From Oscillospiraceae bacterium (GTDB lineage: Bacteria; Bacillota; Clostridia; Saccharofermentanales; Saccharofermentanaceae): 34,365 nucleotides of DNA. Positions 30,571-34,365 of this stretch are shown here, piece by piece (the stretch's first letter is position 1; each line of letters starts with the position of its first letter). The notes below the pieces were generated by a model, which was given only the letters and a program-made list of their open reading frames with translations, ran no database searches and was not told the origin of the DNA. The position numbers were made by a program, and so were the translations under genes. Location of the stretch: positions 1 to 34,365 of the forward strand of contig CADBGD010000007.1 of assembly GCA_902794115.1 (NCBI GenBank), written 5' to 3'.

Positions 30571-31424
30571 GTTACCGTAGTAAATGGCTGTACTTTTTTC
30601 TGGTGGGACCGATCCTTTTCATGATCCTGTATTCAGTGATCATCTCTATTGCGGTCGCGGCCGGATACAGTTTGTACGCGGATAACTACAATTCCCATAT
30701 GGGAGTGGTGACCATGATCGAAGGTGCCGTCGGCATCGGTGTCATGACGGTGGTGCTCCTGATCAAGCGGTACATGATCTGGCCCCGTCCGAGATGGGCT
30801 GTGGGAAAGCCGTATGACTGGGCATTTGCCCTGCTTGGCAGCATGGCCATGCTGGGTGTTTCCATTGCATATATGAATCTGGTAGATATGATCAAGCTGG
30901 ATGCCGTTCAAAAGGCACTGGAGCAGTACACCGAGATGATCGAAGTTGCTTCGGTTTCAAAAACGGATCTGTATCTGCAGTTCTTTGCGCTGGTGATCCT
31001 GATCCCGATCCTGGAAGAGATGATCTTCCGTGGCGTGATACTGGCCGGCATGATGGAGCTTAACCGTCCTTATCTTGCTGTTTTCGGAAGCGCCGTCTTC
31101 TTTGGCGCGATGCATGTTCAGCCGATCCAGGTCGGATATGCGATATTAAGCGGCGTAATACTGGGTCTGATCTACTACTACACGCAGAACCTTTGTATGA
31201 CGATCCTTTCCCATATGGTCTTTAATTTCTTTGGAAACGGCATGTTCCTGATCTTCGACATTCCGGATCGGGTTGGCACTACGCTTTCCTGGGTGCAGAT
31301 GGGTCTGATCCCCTGCTTTTTCGTAGCGGCTTACTTTATGGCGAAGAAACGGAGAGAGCGTTTTCCGGGCAAGGAGGCAGAAACCGGAGATTTCAATAAA
31401 GATCTTCCCGGGAGACATACATGA
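30567..31424 (+). CDS. CPBP family intramembrane glutamic endopeptidase
   Basis: A 285-residue protein with about eight hydrophobic segments. The CPBP (Abi/CAAX-like) motifs are complete: EEMIFRG (Glu150, Glu151, Arg155), FGAMHV (His183) and LSHMVFN (His216, Asn220). Family members cleave or process membrane peptides, some in bacteriocin self-immunity. Its start overlaps the previous stop (ATGA), and its stop overlaps the next start (ATGA), so it is part of a tightly coupled group. Confidence 0.9.
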   Translation: MSYRSKWLYFFLVGPILFMILYSVIISIAVAAGYSLYADNYNSHMGVVTMIEGAVGIGVMTVVLLIKRYMIWPRPRWAVGKPYDWAFALLGSMAMLGVSIAYMNLVDMIKLDAVQKALEQYTEMIEVASVSKTDLYLQFFALVILIPILEEMIFRGVILAGMMELNRPYLAVFGSAVFFGAMHVQPIQVGYAILSGVILGLIYYYTQNLCMTILSHMVFNFFGNGMFLIFDIPDRVGTTLSWVQMGLIPCFFVAAYFMAKKRRERFPGKEAETGDFNKDLPGRHT

Positions 31425-34365
31425 TTTCTTGGCTTCGCAGAATTTTTAAAAGAGAAAGGCGTGTGCATAAAAGACCGATGGTGACGGCCATTACGGTCTT
31501 TGTTGTATTTCTTATCGCCGCCTCGGTCCTTTTTTTGAATCTTGGACTTTTGCGCATGTCCTCGGAATATCCTCAGGTGGCGGTGCAGATGACAGAAACC
31601 GGCATGGTCTCATCAGGACTGGGTGTCAATCTTTCCTATGTGCCGTCTACGAATCTGGTGTGGGATCCGTCCTTTGAAAACCAGTATCGGGAAGAAGTGT
31701 TCAGTGTGGCAGAAGCGAGCGGAAATGCCGTCTATCTTCACGGCGCCACAGCCGATTCTTTCGGCGGGAACGAGAAAGCTTACCGTGGTGCCAAGCTGCA
31801 GGTCATGTCCTTTGACGCGGATGGATTAATGCGGCAGGTCGTTGATGCCCGGATCGTTGAATTCCAGACACGGCAAATGGGCATCTGGAAAAATGTGGAT
31901 AATGATCTGGGTTTTGATTCGAACAGCGGTATTCTCCGTTCGGACGGAAATCAGGCACTGATGATCATGGACAGTGGAGAGATCCTTACAGATGTGACCT
32001 CTTCCGGCTCGGAACGGCTGGCTCCGCCGGAGGGAAGCCGCTTTTCTGACGCGGTGATCGGATCTTCCTGCTCGTATGCGGTAACAGAAGACGGAATCTT
32101 CTTTTTCTCTCCAAACGGGAAATCCTGGAATGCGGTTGAGGCTCCTAAACTTGAGGAAGCCTCTATTGAAGCTGTGACGGTAATCGGCAAGAACGCTATC
32201 GCCTGCGGAAGTAATTCTACGATCCGCGTATGCGATATGAACAGGGTCATGATCCCCTCGGTCCTTCCGGATTGTGATTTCCATACCGCCGTATCGGACG
32301 GGCGACATGCTTTGCTCGCCGGTACTTCGGGAATGGTGTACTATACTTCGAACGGAACTTTTTTCCGGGCTCTGGACAAATCGGAACTGCCTTATGAGAC
32401 TTCAGACGAGTGGATCCTGTCCTTTTATCAGGATGGCAGATTTGTTCTGGTCGGAAATATGGGTCAGGTTGCCATCGGTACCTTTGACGAAGAAACGGAC
32501 CGTTTTTCTTTTTCGCGTTACCTGACTTCGATCCCGGATCTGAGAACACCCAAGCAGCTGACCGTATCTGTGGATGGAGATATCTGGATCCTTACGGATA
32601 ACGGATTTGTATATGCTTTTTCAGAAGCAGAAAATAAGTGGAAACAGGTTTTTACTGATCGGGATAACCAGATCGAATCTATGGCGCTGGCCACCTCGGA
32701 AGGTGTCCTGATCCTCCGTAATGGAAGATTGTATACGACTTCCATGTATACTAAAGTGACTTTGGATCAGGATATCGGAGAGGTGGAGATCCAGAACGGA
32801 GATATGTGTCTTCTCAGTGTTCCGGTTCCCTCTGTCTCCAATCAGGAGGAGGGGATCTGGGAAGTATTCGGAGAGAATACCTCTGTACAGATCGTGTCCG
32901 ATGCGCCGAAGAGTGCCGGTGAAAAATCACTTGAACTGATCTCGGCGGATGCGGATCCGGAGCATGCGCACTTTGTGTCTCAGCTCATTTCCCGTGACAA
33001 TATCCAGCCGATGCAGGAAAAAGTGTTCTATCATGTGCGGTTGTGGCTGAAGCAGAGCCATATGGAAAAAGGGCAGGTCCTGGTATGGCTGACAGGTCTT
33101 TCCGATCCTATCGGAACCACATTTACCGGGGTCAACGGAAACTGGAAAGAATACAGTTTTACGTTTGCCTGGCCGGCACATAAAAACGAGGAAGAACCGA
33201 TCCGGCTGAATATCGGTTTTTACGGCAAGGGTGAAGTGTTTGCAGATTCGGTAGTGCTGGAAAGAGAAGCCTATTCCGATCCGACTGTGGAGCCGAAACT
33301 TGTGAAAATGCTGGAAGATACATCTGCGGAGTTCCTGCGGCTGGAAAATCTGGGCATGGGCAGACTGGGATATGAGATCTCCTCTTCCTTTCCTATGATC
33401 GGAAATGAAATGGTGTGCCTGAATGAGGACGGGAAGAAAGTCAGTACCGGTGTCGTCTCTCTGGAATCGACACTTCAGCTTGTGAAAAAGTGCAGCGCCA
33501 AACCCTGGTTTGTGATCGATTCCGCATTTAGTGTAGAGGAATTGAATGCCTTCCTGGGATATATCGGTGGCGGTATTACGGATGAATACGGTAAGATCCG
33601 TGTGGATAACGGAACTGCAGTACCGTGGGGAAAACAGTTTGAACGCGTGATCTTTGAAATTACGGATGAAAACGGGCTTTTCGAGACCGATATGCAGAGA
33701 CGGGCTTATGTGGATTACATGATCCAGCTCATTCAGAATTCCAAGTATTATTCGGATCTGAAGGATAAGGTGTTCTTTGTGGATGGCATGCCGTACGAAG
33801 GCGGTACGATCACCTCGGCAGCGGACTGCCATTCGTCCTCGATCACGATCAGTAATTCCGGTTCCGAGAATATGGAGATTCCGGGAAGAGCGGAGATCCG
33901 CGATCTGATTGAAGCGGCATACCGGGATTATGGAGATGCGGCGCCGAGAAATCCTTCTTATACACAGGAGAATAACGGCGAATGGATCAATGATCTCTCC
34001 TTGGAGGTCGTCCGCCATCGTGTATCGGAAAATGAGATCGTGGAAGATACCCAGTCTCTTTCTGCCGCTGAAATGATCGACTTTATCTTATGGGATCTGG
34101 GAGGACAGACCTGCTTTGTCACTGTGGATATTCCGGTGAACCGTCTGGATGGCGACGCGGATGACGAAGTGTTTTTCTCCGGGGATGATCAGAATCTGGC
34201 AAACAGGAAGATCCGTTCGAAGAATAACGAGACACTTCTTAGACTGATCGGCGTGCTTTCTTCGGTTTCCAGAGGAGACCGTATTGAAACGAGCTGGGTC
34301 AAGCCTTTATCGAAAACGAATGATAAGGATTATACGATCGATCTTTGCTCCTATGCGTATTACCG
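31421..34365 (+). CDS. Large membrane-anchored protein: beta-propeller-like plus glycosidase-like region (3' end missing)
   Basis: An open frame of 981 codons runs off the window. After a basic N terminus there is one TM helix (about residues 21-45). Residues about 85-465 contain repeated strand sets such as YAVTEDGIFFFSPNGKSW, LLAGTSGMVYYTSNG, FVLVGNMGQVAIG and WILTDNGFVYAF, a beta-propeller pattern. Residues about 470-620 look like a jelly-roll sugar-binding domain (HVRLWLKQSH...NWKEYSFTF). From about 640 a TIM-barrel-like part follows, with KPWFVIDSAFSVEELNAFL (from Lys694) and FEITDEN (Glu750 at the place of the GH-A acid/base). Asp replaces the usual Asn before that Glu. The start overlaps the CPBP stop by four bases. 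The enzyme class is inference. Confidence 0.65.
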   Translation, partial: MISWLRRIFKRERRVHKRPMVTAITVFVVFLIAASVLFLNLGLLRMSSEYPQVAVQMTETGMVSSGLGVNLSYVPSTNLVWDPSFENQYREEVFSVAEASGNAVYLHGATADSFGGNEKAYRGAKLQVMSFDADGLMRQVVDARIVEFQTRQMGIWKNVDNDLGFDSNSGILRSDGNQALMIMDSGEILTDVTSSGSERLAPPEGSRFSDAVIGSSCSYAVTEDGIFFFSPNGKSWNAVEAPKLEEASIEAVTVIGKNAIACGSNSTIRVCDMNRVMIPSVLPDCDFHTAVSDGRHALLAGTSGMVYYTSNGTFFRALDKSELPYETSDEWILSFYQDGRFVLVGNMGQVAIGTFDEETDRFSFSRYLTSIPDLRTPKQLTVSVDGDIWILTDNGFVYAFSEAENKWKQVFTDRDNQIESMALATSEGVLILRNGRLYTTSMYTKVTLDQDIGEVEIQNGDMCLLSVPVPSVSNQEEGIWEVFGENTSVQIVSDAPKSAGEKSLELISADADPEHAHFVSQLISRDNIQPMQEKVFYHVRLWLKQSHMEKGQVLVWLTGLSDPIGTTFTGVNGNWKEYSFTFAWPAHKNEEEPIRLNIGFYGKGEVFADSVVLEREAYSDPTVEPKLVKMLEDTSAEFLRLENLGMGRLGYEISSSFPMIGNEMVCLNEDGKKVSTGVVSLESTLQLVKKCSAKPWFVIDSAFSVEELNAFLGYIGGGITDEYGKIRVDNGTAVPWGKQFERVIFEITDENGLFETDMQRRAYVDYMIQLIQNSKYYSDLKDKVFFVDGMPYEGGTITSAADCHSSSITISNSGSENMEIPGRAEIRDLIEAAYRDYGDAAPRNPSYTQENNGEWINDLSLEVVRHRVSENEIVEDTQSLSAAEMIDFILWDLGGQTCFVTVDIPVNRLDGDADDEVFFSGDDQNLANRKIRSKNNETLLRLIGVLSSVSRGDRIETSWVKPLSKTNDKDYTIDLCSYAYY

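Noticed and set aside
32927-34018. 363-codon frame antisense to the large envelope protein
   Set aside because: The sense frame is open for 981 codons with coherent domains; the antisense frame shows none.
1-34365. CRISPR array, insertion sequence or prophage
   Set aside because: No regularly spaced repeats, transposase, integrase or phage structural gene was found on either strand.

Overview
The window looks like chromosome of an anaerobic, moderate-GC Gram-positive bacterium of the class Clostridia (Lachnospiraceae or a close relative; inferred). The reasons are the ireB-ruvX-DUF1292 cluster, secG next to rnr, a DUF1858 redox-disulfide protein, a Spo0A-type DNA-binding domain, an HPr-like protein with a conserved regulatory serine, SOS-box form, and strong AGGAGG ribosome binding sites. 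No insertion sequence, integrase, phage gene or CRISPR array was seen; most of the window is ordinary core genome with several odd genes.

Layout. 1-1.4 kb: a stand-alone Spo0A C-terminal-domain protein, a HicA-fragment/HicB fusion behind a repeat operator, and HU. 1.5-6.3 kb: an MFS transporter, a small DUF1858 protein, and a two-component system (7TMR-DISM histidine kinase plus OmpR-type regulator). 6.5-8.7 kb: a DNA polymerase IV gene behind a LexA-like box, translationally coupled to a radical SAM gene. 8.7-11.8 kb: an ABC-2 transporter operon (anchored lipoprotein-like protein, ATPase, permease). 11.8-12.8 kb: a gene-free kilobase that encodes a large structured RNA of about 650 nt, with its own consensus promoter, a helix closing its two ends, many internal helices and a strong terminator. 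12.8-14.7 kb: an operon of a membrane protein, a cytidylate-kinase-like/nuclease-like fusion and hypoxanthine phosphoribosyltransferase.

14.8-18.8 kb: a zinc-ribbon protein, a class C beta-lactamase-like lipoprotein and a YbaK deacylase, converging on an ABC exporter. 19.0-21.6 kb: galactose mutarotase, the AzlCD branched-chain amino-acid exporter and a PaaI-type thioesterase. 21.6-22.0 kb: tRNA-Val, tRNA-Asp and tRNA-Phe in one transcription unit. 22.1-27.2 kb: a SERCA-like calcium ATPase, secG and RNase R. 27.3-28.9 kb: an HPr-like protein divergent from MtaB. 29.0 kb to the end: ireB, ruvX, two DUF1292-type acidic proteins, a CPBP membrane protease and a large envelope protein (beta-propeller plus glycosidase-like region) that runs off the window, all close or overlapping on the plus strand.

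The strongest candidate for something unusual is the large non-coding RNA at 12130-12784. It resembles the known classes of large ornate bacterial RNAs in size and architecture, but I cannot assign it to one without a covariance-model search. Other points worth attention are the HPRT with arginine in place of the catalytic aspartate, the kinase/nuclease fusion beside it, the HicA/HicB fusion, the lone Spo0A output domain and the His-less HPr.
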